DNA from: Candidatus Nitrosopumilus sp.
Lineage (GTDB): Archaea; Thermoproteota; Nitrososphaeria; Nitrososphaerales; Nitrosopumilaceae
Direction of reading: 5' to 3'
Length of the DNA stretch: 7,963 nucleotides
NCBI GenBank assembly: GCA_029941825.1
Contig: JAPYTM010000038.1
Location: 1-7,963 of the forward strand
Shown here piece after piece: positions 1 to 5,733 of the stretch. The notes below the pieces were generated by a model. The model was not told where the DNA came from. It did not search any database and saw only the letters and a program-made list of their open reading frames with translations. Numbering within the stretch: the stretch's first letter is position 1; every line of letters starts with the position of its first letter. The position numbers were made by a program, and so were the translations under genes.

Positions 1-791
1 ACTTGAATGTCTTGTTCATGTGCACGTTTTGTTAATTGAGAGATATTGATCATTTCTTGAACCTGTAATTCATCATGAGAGTCAAGTATTGAACCAGGTC
101 TTAGTGCATCTCCAAGACTAAATGTTACATCATACTTTTTGGCAAGTTCCATCATATAGTCATAATGTGTAATGTAAGGATTTTCTTTATCATGTTTTAA
201 CATCCAAGCTGCAGTAAGTGTTCCACCTTTACTTACAACACCACCATATCTCTGAACTTTTAAAATTCTTTTTGCAATATCTTTAGTAATTCCACAATGA
301 ATTGTAACATAATCAACTCCATCTTTTACATTATTTTCAAATGCCTTCAAGTAATCATCCTCAGTTAAATTCAAAGGGTTTTTGTGAACTTCGACACCAT
401 AATTATAAGCCTCATAAATTGGAACAGTTCCAAAAGTAATTGGAGCGACATCTAAAAGAGTCCGTCTTATTTTTTTAATATCCCCACCGTCACTAAGATC
501 CATCATTGTGTCTGCATGATATTTTACTGCAATCTTTGCTTTCTCAATTTCTTCATCTAGATTTACATTAAGTGTGGAAGTTCCAATATTGACATTTACT
601 TTAGTTTTAAGACCTTTACCAATTCCTACATTGTGAATTTTTTGTGGTCGAATATTATTACTTGGAATAATTATAGAACCGCGTGCAACTTTTGAAATCA
701 ACCAATCAAGTGTAACATCTTCGTCTTTTGCAACTTGTTTCATTTCGTCCGTAGCAATTCCACGTCGTGCAGAAGTCATCTGAGTGGCCAT
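1..791 (-). CDS. thiC: Phosphomethylpyrimidine synthase ThiC (5' part, cut by window edge)
   Basis: Radical-SAM enzyme that rearranges aminoimidazole ribotide into HMP-phosphate, the pyrimidine half of thiamine, in the cytoplasm. The reverse strand reads 263 uninterrupted codons from ATG 791 to the left edge. Family motifs occur in order: NVGIGKGLKTKVNVNIGTS (about 54-72), MMDLSDGGD (96-104), PIYEA (124-128), TIHCGI (163-168), VSKGG (186-190) and SLGDALRPGSI (225-235). The C-terminal cysteine motif for the 4Fe-4S cluster lies beyond the window, so roughly 60% of the protein is visible. ATG 791 was chosen because a TATA-like box sits about 27 nt upstream, fitting a leaderless transcript; Met5 (ATG 779) is the alternative. 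The partner thiD-thiN gene is on the other strand about 0.8 kb away, with three small genes between. No TPP riboswitch is visible upstream. Confidence 0.96.
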   Translation of the reverse strand, partial: MATQMTSARRGIATDEMKQVAKDEDVTLDWLISKVARGSIIIPSNNIRPQKIHNVGIGKGLKTKVNVNIGTSTLNVNLDEEIEKAKIAVKYHADTMMDLSDGGDIKKIRRTLLDVAPITFGTVPIYEAYNYGVEVHKNPLNLTEDDYLKAFENNVKDGVDYVTIHCGITKDIAKRILKVQRYGGVVSKGGTLTAAWMLKHDKENPYITHYDYMMELAKKYDVTFSLGDALRPGSILDSHDELQVQEMINISQLTKRAHEQDIQ

Positions 792-814
792 AAAATGAAC
801 TATGTTTTCACCTG

Positions 815-822
815 ATTTAAAC
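815..822 (-). promoter_or_regulatory. TATA-like box of thiC
   Basis: On the reverse strand GTTTAAAT is centred about 27 nt before ATG 791. In archaea this spacing puts the transcription start at or next to the start codon, so thiC is probably leaderless. The sequence is seen; promoter function is inferred. Confidence 0.45.
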
Positions 823-892
823 AATCATGAAGTTAAAAAAATTATAATCATAAAATAATTTCATGGAAGTATATTAAGAAGATCGATCAGTC

Positions 893-898
893 TTAAAT
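893..898 (+). promoter_or_regulatory. Possible TATA-like box of the Cys4 microprotein gene
   Basis: TTAAAT is centred about 26 nt before the GTG at 921, the spacing seen for other genes here. A stronger-looking TATATTA at 870-876 would instead give a leader of about 20-25 nt. Either could serve; this is a weak inference. Confidence 0.3.
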
Positions 899-920
899 GG
901 AATAAATTGTATATGATAAT

Positions 921-1019
921 GTGAGAACTATTAGAGAATGCATGCATTGTGGTAGAGAATTTTTTAGTATGAAAGATGAATTTTGCTCTTTTGAGTGTGT
1001 TAGTCAAGTATCAGACTAG
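921..1019 (+). CDS. Cys4 zinc-finger microprotein (32 aa)
   Basis: A very short reading frame from GTG 921 to TAG 1017-1019. Near the N terminus it has Cys7-x2-Cys10-Gly, then F-C-S-x2-C with Cys22 and Cys26, so almost the whole chain is one C-x2-C...C-x3-C zinc-binding unit. The CxxCG...FCSxxC layout recalls the YacG/DUF2116 and FCS-type treble-clef fingers, which bind zinc and often contact nucleic acid or protein. No in-frame ATG precedes the GTG: a stop lies at 903-905, and the nearby ATG at 919 is followed directly by TGA. It converges on the coiled-coil gene, with 16 nt between the two stop codons. The regular cysteine spacing is the argument that it is real; length alone would not be. 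The function is unknown, with a regulatory or adaptor role only a guess. Confidence 0.6.
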   Translation: MRTIRECMHCGREFFSMKDEFCSFECVSQVSD

Positions 1020-1035
1020 TTCAAAAGAATTAAAA

Positions 1036-1263
1036 TTAATTTAAATTCAGGTTTTCTTCTAAAAGCTTTTTTTCAGATTTAATTTTGGAAATTCTATCTA
1101 GCATAGGCACAGTTATGCGATTAAAATCAGAAGGATTTGTAAAATTTTGTTTAATTTCACTAATTCTTTCCACTAGTTGAATTTCAGCTAAAACTAGTGA
1201 AATGTAACTACGAAGTTTTTGATTTTCAAATTTCAGTGATTCTATTTTAGATACATTTGTCAT
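1036..1263 (-). CDS. Small coiled-coil protein (75 aa), unknown function
   Basis: I do not recognise a family. The chain is almost entirely charged/hydrophobic helix: a first helix at about residues 3-40 (rich in Leu, Ile, Glu, Lys), a break at Asn42-Pro44, then a second helix at about 50-72 (LDRISKIKSEKKLLEENL). The heptad-like Leu/Ile spacing suggests a helical hairpin or dimeric coiled coil. There is no Cys, no signal peptide and no membrane segment. Its ATG overlaps the TGA of the upstream zinc-ribbon gene (ATGA, 1260-1263), so the two should be co-transcribed and translationally coupled, and the products may bind each other. The downstream end converges on the Cys4 microprotein gene. Confidence 0.75.
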   Translation of the reverse strand: MTNVSKIESLKFENQKLRSYISLVLAEIQLVERISEIKQNFTNPSDFNRITVPMLDRISKIKSEKKLLEENLNLN

Positions 1264-1451
1264 CTAGGTGGACTCCATTTTTCTTCAATTATATCTCCAA
1301 TATTTTCAGATACAAGATATTGTTTTCCACATTTGAAGCATTGCCATAAAAATTTTCCATTTCTTTTTGTTTGATATTGCATAGGTAACAAACAAGTTGT
1401 ACATTTCAATTCTTCAGGTATTGAATCATCAACCATGGAGATTTTAGTCAT
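1260..1451 (-). CDS. Small zinc-ribbon protein (63 aa), unknown function
   Basis: Two cysteine knuckles, CTTC (Cys17, Cys20) and CFKC followed by Gly (Cys38, Cys41), lie 17 residues apart with beta-prone, aromatic and basic residues between them (MQYQTKRNGKFLWQ). This is a classic rubredoxin-like zinc ribbon as found in small archaeal transcription, RNA or scaffold proteins. A short acidic tail ends in EEKWSPPR. ATG 1451 is chosen because a TATA-like box lies about 26 nt upstream; Met6 is a possible alternative start. It is the first gene of a two-gene cassette and overlaps the coiled-coil gene by 4 nt. It is divergent from thiD-thiN, with 111 bp between. No specific function can be assigned; single-strand nucleic-acid binding or partner docking is possible. 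Confidence 0.8.
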   Translation of the reverse strand: MTKISMVDDSIPEELKCTTCLLPMQYQTKRNGKFLWQCFKCGKQYLVSENIGDIIEEKWSPPR

Positions 1452-1471
1452 TATGATAAATCAAATCATTA

Positions 1472-1481
1472 AAGTATAAAA
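1472..1481 (-). promoter_or_regulatory. TATA-like box of the zinc-ribbon/coiled-coil cassette
   Basis: The reverse strand reads TTTTATACTT, centred about 26 nt before ATG 1451, again fitting a leaderless mRNA. It lies in the divergent region shared with thiD-thiN. Function is inferred from sequence and spacing. Confidence 0.5.
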
Positions 1482-1520
1482 TAGATATCACAAAAACTCA
1501 AGCACATACATCAGTTGGTG

Positions 1521-1528
1521 TTTAAAGG
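1521..1528 (+). promoter_or_regulatory. TATA-like box of thiD-thiN
   Basis: TTTAAAGG lies about 40 nt before ATG 1563, predicting transcription from about 1549 and a leader of roughly 14 nt. apgM has the same TTTAAAGG at nearly the same distance (41 versus 42 nt from its first base to the ATG). No clear Shine-Dalgarno sequence is present. Confidence 0.4.
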
Positions 1529-1562
1529 AAAAACAGATTAGTGCTTAGAGACTAAAAATATT

Positions 1563-2855
1563 ATGAATTTGCTTTCAATTGGTGGTTCTGATCCATCGTC
1601 AGGTGCAGGAATTCAAAGTGATGTAAAAACATTTACAGTATTAAATGCCCACTGTCTAACAGTAATTACTGCAATCACCAGTCAAAATACTTCAAGTTTT
1701 GGAATGATTGAACCAGTATCACAAAAAATTCTAAGAGATCAATTAGATGTAGTGATGTCAGATTTTAAAATAGATGGAATAAAAATTGGAATGGTTTACA
1801 ATTCACAAATAATCAAAACGTTATATCAAAAATTAAAAAAATTAAAAATACCAATAGTGGTTGATCCTGTAATCAAATCAACTACGGGTGGAATACTAAT
1901 AGAAAAATCAGCAATTGAGAATTTTCAAAAATATTTAATTCCACTTGCAACAGTGATTACACCAAATAAATTTGAGGCAGAAATTTTATCAAAAACTAAG
2001 ATCAGTGGAAAAAATACACCTAAAAAAATTGCAAAAATAATTCAAAAGATGGGAGCAAAAAATGTTGTAATCACAGGAATTGAAACAAAAAATGATCAAA
2101 TATCAGATTTCATTCAAGAAAAAGAAAATAAATATCAAATTTCAAGTAATAAAATATCTAAAATTAATCATGGAAGTGGGTGCAATTATTCAGCAGCTAT
2201 AATTTTTGCACTTGCAAATAAAAAAAATATTAAAGAATCAGTAAAATTTGCTAAAGAATTTACATATAATTCAATTAAAAATGCAAAAAAACTAGGAGAC
2301 GGGATTGCCATCACAGATATTCAGGATAATATTAATGTGGAATTATCACATGCAATAAGTAAATTTATTGAAATTAAAAATATTTATAAAAATATTCCAG
2401 AATGTCAAACAAATTTTGTGTATTCCAAACAAAAACCAAAATCAACAAAAGATGTTCTAGCAATTTCTGGAAGAATTGTTAAAACTGGAAAAAAAGTTAT
2501 AGTTGCTGGTGATTTAGAATATGGAGGATCAAAACATGTTGCAACAGCGTTACTAATTATGAATAAAAAATTTCCACAAATTTGTTCTGCAATAAATATT
2601 AAATATCAAAATCAAACTATTCTAAAAATTAAAAAAACAAAATTAGTAGTGTCTAGTTACGATAGAAGTCAAGAACCTAAATCAATTAAATTCAAAAAAT
2701 CAACAATAGAGTGGGGGATTAATTGTGCAATCAGAAATTCGAATAAAGTTTTAGATATAGTATATCACAAAGGTGATTTCGGAAAAGAGGCGATGATCAT
2801 AGTTTTTGGTAAAACTCCAAAAAATATTTTAGAAAAAATTTCAATAATTATTTGA
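1563..2855 (+). CDS. thiDN: Bifunctional HMP/HMP-P kinase and thiamine-phosphate synthase (ThiD-ThiN fusion)
   Basis: A cytoplasmic thiamine-synthesis enzyme of 430 aa with two domains. Residues 1-255 are a ribokinase-fold ThiD, which phosphorylates hydroxymethylpyrimidine to HMP-PP: GGSDPSSGAGIQSD (7-20), VVDPV (99-103), TPN (133-135) and the anion-hole/catalytic loop HGSGC (203-207, Cys207). Residues about 262-430 are ThiN, the archaeal thiamine-phosphate synthase that replaces ThiE: SGR (302-304), GGSKH (321-325), SYDR (365-368), EP (371-372) and GDFGKEAMI (404-412). Arg304 and His325 are 21 residues apart; from memory, an Arg/His pair with that spacing is needed for activity in a Pyrobaculum ThiN, which suggests an active synthase rather than a sensor like the HTH-ThiN regulators. 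The gene is notably Lys/Ile/Asn-rich. It is divergent from the small zinc-ribbon cassette and probably monocistronic. Confidence 0.95.
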   Translation: MNLLSIGGSDPSSGAGIQSDVKTFTVLNAHCLTVITAITSQNTSSFGMIEPVSQKILRDQLDVVMSDFKIDGIKIGMVYNSQIIKTLYQKLKKLKIPIVVDPVIKSTTGGILIEKSAIENFQKYLIPLATVITPNKFEAEILSKTKISGKNTPKKIAKIIQKMGAKNVVITGIETKNDQISDFIQEKENKYQISSNKISKINHGSGCNYSAAIIFALANKKNIKESVKFAKEFTYNSIKNAKKLGDGIAITDIQDNINVELSHAISKFIEIKNIYKNIPECQTNFVYSKQKPKSTKDVLAISGRIVKTGKKVIVAGDLEYGGSKHVATALLIMNKKFPQICSAINIKYQNQTILKIKKTKLVVSSYDRSQEPKSIKFKKSTIEWGINCAIRNSNKVLDIVYHKGDFGKEAMIIVFGKTPKNILEKISIII

Positions 2856-2878
2856 GGTAGTAACAATTCATCCTCGAA

Positions 2879-2886
2879 CATAAATA
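2879..2886 (+). promoter_or_regulatory. TATA-like box of the nucleotidyltransferase gene
   Basis: CATAAATA is centred about 25 nt before GTG 2908, in the 52-nt gap after thiD-thiN. It suggests an independent, leaderless transcript rather than read-through only. An AGGG at 2901-2904 is too close to the start codon to be a convincing Shine-Dalgarno sequence. Confidence 0.4.
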
Positions 2887-2907
2887 GTCACAAATGAAAT
2901 AGGGTTT

Positions 2908-3609
2908 GTGAAAGCAGTGATTCTTGCTGGAGGGTTAGGTACCAGACTTCAACCATACACAACATTTCTTCCAAAACCAATGTTGCCATTAGGCGAAAAA
3001 CCAATTTTAGAACATATAATTAATTGGACAAAAAAAAGTGGAGTCAAGTCATTTGTTTTGTGTGTTAGTTATCTTAGAAAAACTATTGAGGATTATTTTG
3101 GGGATGGTAAAAAATTTGGGATTAAAATAGAATATGCAATTTCAAATAAACCTCTAGCTACTGCAGGTCAACTCAAAACTGCAGAAAAATTCATTGATGA
3201 TACTTTTGTTTGTATGTATGGAGATTCCATTTTTGATTTTAGTCTTAGAAATATGATTAAACAACATACCAAGAAAAAAGCATTTGTTACAATGAGTTTG
3301 CATGAATATAAAACTAACTTGCCATATGGGGTTATTGAAACATCTAAAACTGGAAAAGTTCTAAATTGGATTGAAAAACCAGAGATTAAAGCTAATGTAA
3401 ATATTGGATGTTATGTAATGGAGCCCAAAGTTTTTAGTTTGATTCCAAAAAATAAACCATATGGAATGGATGATGTTATAAAAAAAGCTATGATGAACAA
3501 GAATGTAGTTAGTAGTTTTATTACAAAAAAAGGATTTACAGATATAGGTAACAAAGAATCTTACAAAAAAGCATATCAAGAATATATTCAAAAACAAGGT
3601 AAAAACTGA
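2908..3609 (+). CDS. Sugar-1-phosphate nucleotidyltransferase (single domain)
   Basis: Couples a nucleoside triphosphate to a sugar-1-phosphate to make an activated sugar in the cytoplasm. The start is GTG. The NTP_transferase (GT-A-like) signature is at the N terminus: ILAGGLGTRLQPYT (5-18), then PKPMLP (22-27). The sugar/base pocket ATAGQL (84-89), metal-binding YGDSIFD (104-110), EKP (156-158), NIGCYV (165-170) and the closing TDIG (211-214) follow. At 233 aa it is only the catalytic domain, without the C-terminal left-handed beta-helix acetyltransferase found in GlmU-like archaeal enzymes. The substrate cannot be read from sequence: glucose-1-P, mannose-1-P or GlcNAc-1-P are all possible. 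The next gene, a GNA1-like acetyltransferase, starts 8 nt after the stop, so the two are almost certainly one operon, which makes a UDP-GlcNAc role attractive but unproven. Confidence 0.9.
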   Translation: MKAVILAGGLGTRLQPYTTFLPKPMLPLGEKPILEHIINWTKKSGVKSFVLCVSYLRKTIEDYFGDGKKFGIKIEYAISNKPLATAGQLKTAEKFIDDTFVCMYGDSIFDFSLRNMIKQHTKKKAFVTMSLHEYKTNLPYGVIETSKTGKVLNWIEKPEIKANVNIGCYVMEPKVFSLIPKNKPYGMDDVIKKAMMNKNVVSSFITKKGFTDIGNKESYKKAYQEYIQKQGKN

Positions 3610-3617
3610 AAATTAAA

Positions 3618-4055
3618 ATGAATGAACTGATAATCAGAGAATTAAAAAAAGAAGATCTGTGGAATGGGTTTCTAACTACACTTGATTCACTAAGGCAAAC
3701 AAGTGATATCAATAGAGATAAAGCTGAAAAAATATTTGAAAACATTGGTTCAAATTCAAATCACATAGTAACAATAGCAGAACTAGATGAAAAAATTGTG
3801 GCAAGTGTGACACTCCTAATTGAACCAAAATTTATCCATAATGGGGGACTAGTTGGACATATTGAAGATGTTGTAGTAGACAAAAACTTTCAAGGACAAA
3901 AAATTGGGGGGAAAATTATAAAATATGTTCTAGAAATTGCAAAAAATAGAGGGTGTTACAAGACAATTTTAGATTGTACAGACGAGATAAAGCCATTTTA
4001 TGAAAAACTTGGATTTACCCATACTGCAAATGAATTAAGATTTGATCATGTCTAA
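3618..4055 (+). CDS. GNAT acetyltransferase resembling eukaryotic glucosamine-6-phosphate N-acetyltransferase (GNA1)
   Basis: A 145-aa single GNAT domain. The core is strikingly like yeast/human GNA1: KFIHNGGLVGHIEDVVVD (71-88), the acetyl-CoA loop FQGQKIGGKII (91-101), then GCYKTILDC (112-120) and FYEKLGF (127-133). Eukaryotic GNA1 acetylates glucosamine-6-phosphate with acetyl-CoA on the way to UDP-GlcNAc. GHIED and the CYK...LDC strand are hallmark GNA1 positions in my memory of the family. The pyrophosphate loop has Lys95 where many GNATs have Gly, as human GNA1 also departs from the strict consensus there. It follows the nucleotidyltransferase by 8 nt, forming a likely two-gene operon. 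Its stop overlaps the stop of the convergent membrane-protein gene (4052-4055). A GNAT assignment is safe; glucosamine-6-phosphate as the substrate is inference. Confidence 0.88.
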   Translation: MNELIIRELKKEDLWNGFLTTLDSLRQTSDINRDKAEKIFENIGSNSNHIVTIAELDEKIVASVTLLIEPKFIHNGGLVGHIEDVVVDKNFQGQKIGGKIIKYVLEIAKNRGCYKTILDCTDEIKPFYEKLGFTHTANELRFDHV

Positions 4056-4492
4056 ACGAATTGTTTTTTTGGTCTTCGCTTTTTTTCCTTTAGTAAAAAA
4101 GCACCAACTGCAATTGTAGGAGCAGTCAAAGCCATAAACAAAAGAGGTATGTATTTTACAGAACCAGTAATGTACCGCTCATCAATATCATCAACCATAG
4201 TGTAACAAACAAATAATCCAATAAACATGATCACCCCACCAGCAATAATCATTCCACCAACAGGTCTAGACCCATATTGTCTAGACATAATAAAAGCAAC
4301 TGCAGCTAAGACTCCAGCAGGACCAGCACCAATTGAAACAAATTGTATTATTTTTGGATCCGCAGAAAATGATCTAAAGAATTCAGAGTCATCAGAATTT
4401 GTAACCATAAAATTGTAAACTGAAAGCATTTCACCTGCAAACATGACAAACAAAGCTACACTAGTGATTGCAAGCCATTTCTCAATTGCCAT
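4052..4492 (-). CDS. Four-helix membrane protein, unknown function
   Basis: A 146-aa integral membrane protein with no family I recognise. Predicted helices are at about 7-29 (containing Glu21), 48-69 (Gly/Ala-rich, GAGPAGVLAAVAF), 77-99 (GGMIIAGGVIMFIGLF) and 112-134. The C terminus KEKKRRPKK is strongly basic and therefore probably cytoplasmic, which puts the N terminus on the same side and leaves an acidic loop (DDIDE, 101-105) between helices 3 and 4. The loop after helix 1 (VTNSDDSEFFRSFSADPK) would face outward. ATG 4492 is supported by a TATA-like box 26 nt upstream. The GalT-like gene ends 42 nt upstream on the same strand, but the separate promoter argues against strict co-transcription. 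Its stop codon overlaps that of the GNAT gene. Confidence 0.85.
   Translation of the reverse strand: MAIEKWLAITSVALFVMFAGEMLSVYNFMVTNSDDSEFFRSFSADPKIIQFVSIGAGPAGVLAAVAFIMSRQYGSRPVGGMIIAGGVIMFIGLFVCYTMVDDIDERYITGSVKYIPLLFMALTAPTIAVGAFLLKEKKRRPKKQFV
4064..4086 (+). terminator. T-run terminator after the nucleotidyltransferase/GNAT operon
   Basis: Two runs of seven T (4064-4070 and 4080-4086) begin 8 nt past the GNAT stop. Oligo-T tracts in the RNA-like strand are the usual intrinsic termination signal in archaea. The tracts lie inside the 3' end of the convergent membrane-protein gene, where they encode Lys codons. The runs are seen; termination is inferred. Confidence 0.5.
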
Positions 4493-4513
4493 TAGTTTAA
4501 CAGAATTTAATTG

Positions 4514-4522
4514 ATAAATAAA
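4514..4522 (-). promoter_or_regulatory. TATA-like box of the membrane-protein gene
   Basis: The reverse strand reads TTTATTTAT, centred 26 nt before ATG 4492, between that gene and the end of the GalT-like gene. The spacing fits a leaderless transcript. Confidence 0.5.
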
Positions 4523-4534
4523 CCATTCAGAAAA

Positions 4535-5551
4535 TCATATAATTCCAACGAGGTTAGATAATTCTTTTCTACATGCTGCACCAAGTTTTTCTGCTGCTTG
4601 TTCAGGAGAAACATCATTTAAGAAAATTCCATATCCACGTTCTAATCCAGACCAAGATTTAGTGATTGGATAAATTTCAATATGCCAATGAATTTGTCTA
4701 CTGCTTTTCTTTTCAGGTGAAAGATGAAATACTAAATTATATGAAACATTTTTGATAGATTTTGAAAGTCCACCCAAAGTTGAACGTAAAATTAATGCCA
4801 AATCATTGATTTCTTTTTGAGAAATTTTTGAAAAACTAGTGATGTGTTTTTTTGGTGTAATCCAAAATTCATATGGATATGAAGGGGCCCAAGGACAAAA
4901 TGCGATAAATCCTTCTGTTTGAAGCACTTGTCTAGAACCTCCAAGTTCTTCATTTACTGTTTGACACATATGACAAACACCCTTTTCATTTAGAATTTTA
5001 TGTGATGCTTCTGCTTCTTCCTCAATAATTGGTGGAATTGTAGAAAATGTTAGAATATTCAAATGAGGGTGAGGATTAGTGCTGCCTGCTAATTCACCAT
5101 GATTTCCATAAATTGAAACATATGTGACTCCTTTTTGAGTATAAAGCCATCTCAATCTATCTTGAATAACAACTAGAACATTTGACCATTGTTCAGAAGC
5201 AATTGTAGCAAATGTATCTTTTGAATTCGGTGATGCAACTACAATGTAATGATATCCATATGCGGGTTCACTGTAAAATGGCTTATCACTGTAAGAGTTT
5301 TCAGTTTCAATTGAAACAATTGGGTTTTTACTTTCAAAAACTCTAATTGACCAATCTTTTACATATTCATCTTCATCATCTTGAAGACGCTGTAACATAC
5401 CTTCTTTTTCAATAAGGGATAATACAGAAGGGTTTGTCATAGATTCATTTCCAGGGGCGAAGGGGGATTTTTTTGGATCTATAACTTTGTCAGTTTTTTT
5501 TGCAACAATCATAAAACGCTCAGAAACATTATCTTTGCGCATATCTCCCAT
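4535..5551 (-). CDS. galT: GalT-like hexose-1-phosphate uridylyltransferase
   Basis: A 338-aa protein of the HIT superfamily in which a nucleophilic His carries UMP between UDP-sugar and sugar-1-phosphate. The first HIT half ends in NHGELAGSTNPHPHLN (150-165), matching the GalT N-x-G...SxxHPHxQ motif, with His163 the expected nucleophile. The second half has CHMC (193-196, probable zinc site), GFIAFCPWAPSYPYEFWITPK (about 214-234), His276 and HWHIEIYP (288-295). The length is near that of bacterial GalT. Oddity: the residue matching the conserved active-site Gln (HPHxQ) is Asn165. No galK or galE is nearby, so the natural sugar is uncertain; an ADP-sugar or other nucleotidylyl transfer is possible. 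ATG 5551 is favoured because of a TATA-like box 27 nt upstream; Met4 is an alternative. The gene is divergent from apgM. Confidence 0.88.
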   Translation of the reverse strand: MGDMRKDNVSERFMIVAKKTDKVIDPKKSPFAPGNESMTNPSVLSLIEKEGMLQRLQDDEDEYVKDWSIRVFESKNPIVSIETENSYSDKPFYSEPAYGYHYIVVASPNSKDTFATIASEQWSNVLVVIQDRLRWLYTQKGVTYVSIYGNHGELAGSTNPHPHLNILTFSTIPPIIEEEAEASHKILNEKGVCHMCQTVNEELGGSRQVLQTEGFIAFCPWAPSYPYEFWITPKKHITSFSKISQKEINDLALILRSTLGGLSKSIKNVSYNLVFHLSPEKKSSRQIHWHIEIYPITKSWSGLERGYGIFLNDVSPEQAAEKLGAACRKELSNLVGII

Positions 5552-5572
5552 GTTTATGACTGAAAGTAAATG

Positions 5573-5582
5573 TATGTTAAAA
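5573..5582 (-). promoter_or_regulatory. TATA-like box of the GalT-like gene
   Basis: The reverse strand reads TTTTAACATA, centred about 27 nt before ATG 5551. No Shine-Dalgarno sequence precedes the start. Assignment rests on spacing and AT content in a very AT-rich region, so it is tentative. Confidence 0.35.
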
Positions 5583-5725
5583 TGTTTACTAAGATCTAAT
5601 AAATTTTAAAATAAAAAAAAGTCTGAATAAATTTTTAAAAATTAAGAAAATAATAATTTTATTGAAAAATCAAAAATAGATATTCAAATATTTCAAATTT
5701 TTTGATCGTAAATTTTTATGTAAAC

Positions 5726-5733
5726 TTTAAAGG
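5726..5733 (+). promoter_or_regulatory. TATA-like box of apgM
   Basis: TTTAAAGG starts 41 nt before ATG 5767, predicting a start near 5753 and a leader of about 14 nt. It mirrors the thiD-thiN promoter and differs from the leaderless arrangement of the other genes. No clear Shine-Dalgarno sequence lies in the leader. Confidence 0.4.

Noticed and set aside
780..830. ACCTGAT word near the thiC start, reminiscent of the 3' half of the TPP riboswitch
   Set aside because: It is on the plus strand whereas thiC is on the minus strand, it is not followed by the rest of the consensus, no partner CTGAGA segment or stem is present, and the predicted thiC transcript is leaderless.
3361..3745. Long open frames on the reverse strand of the nucleotidyltransferase and GNAT genes, rich in Phe/Ile
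   Set aside because: Their composition is what antisense of Lys/Asn-rich coding DNA gives. They show no motifs and the plus-strand genes are well supported.
5556..5609. 17-codon frame (ATG 5556 to TAA) with two Cys residues in the divergent region
   Set aside because: Too short, only two cysteines, no supporting start signal, and it lies over the promoter of the GalT-like gene.
5670..5705. Inverted repeat TCAAAAA...TTTTTTGA upstream of apgM
   Set aside because: The stem would be almost all A-T with a loop of about 20 nt, so it is too weak for a terminator or operator claim in such AT-rich DNA.
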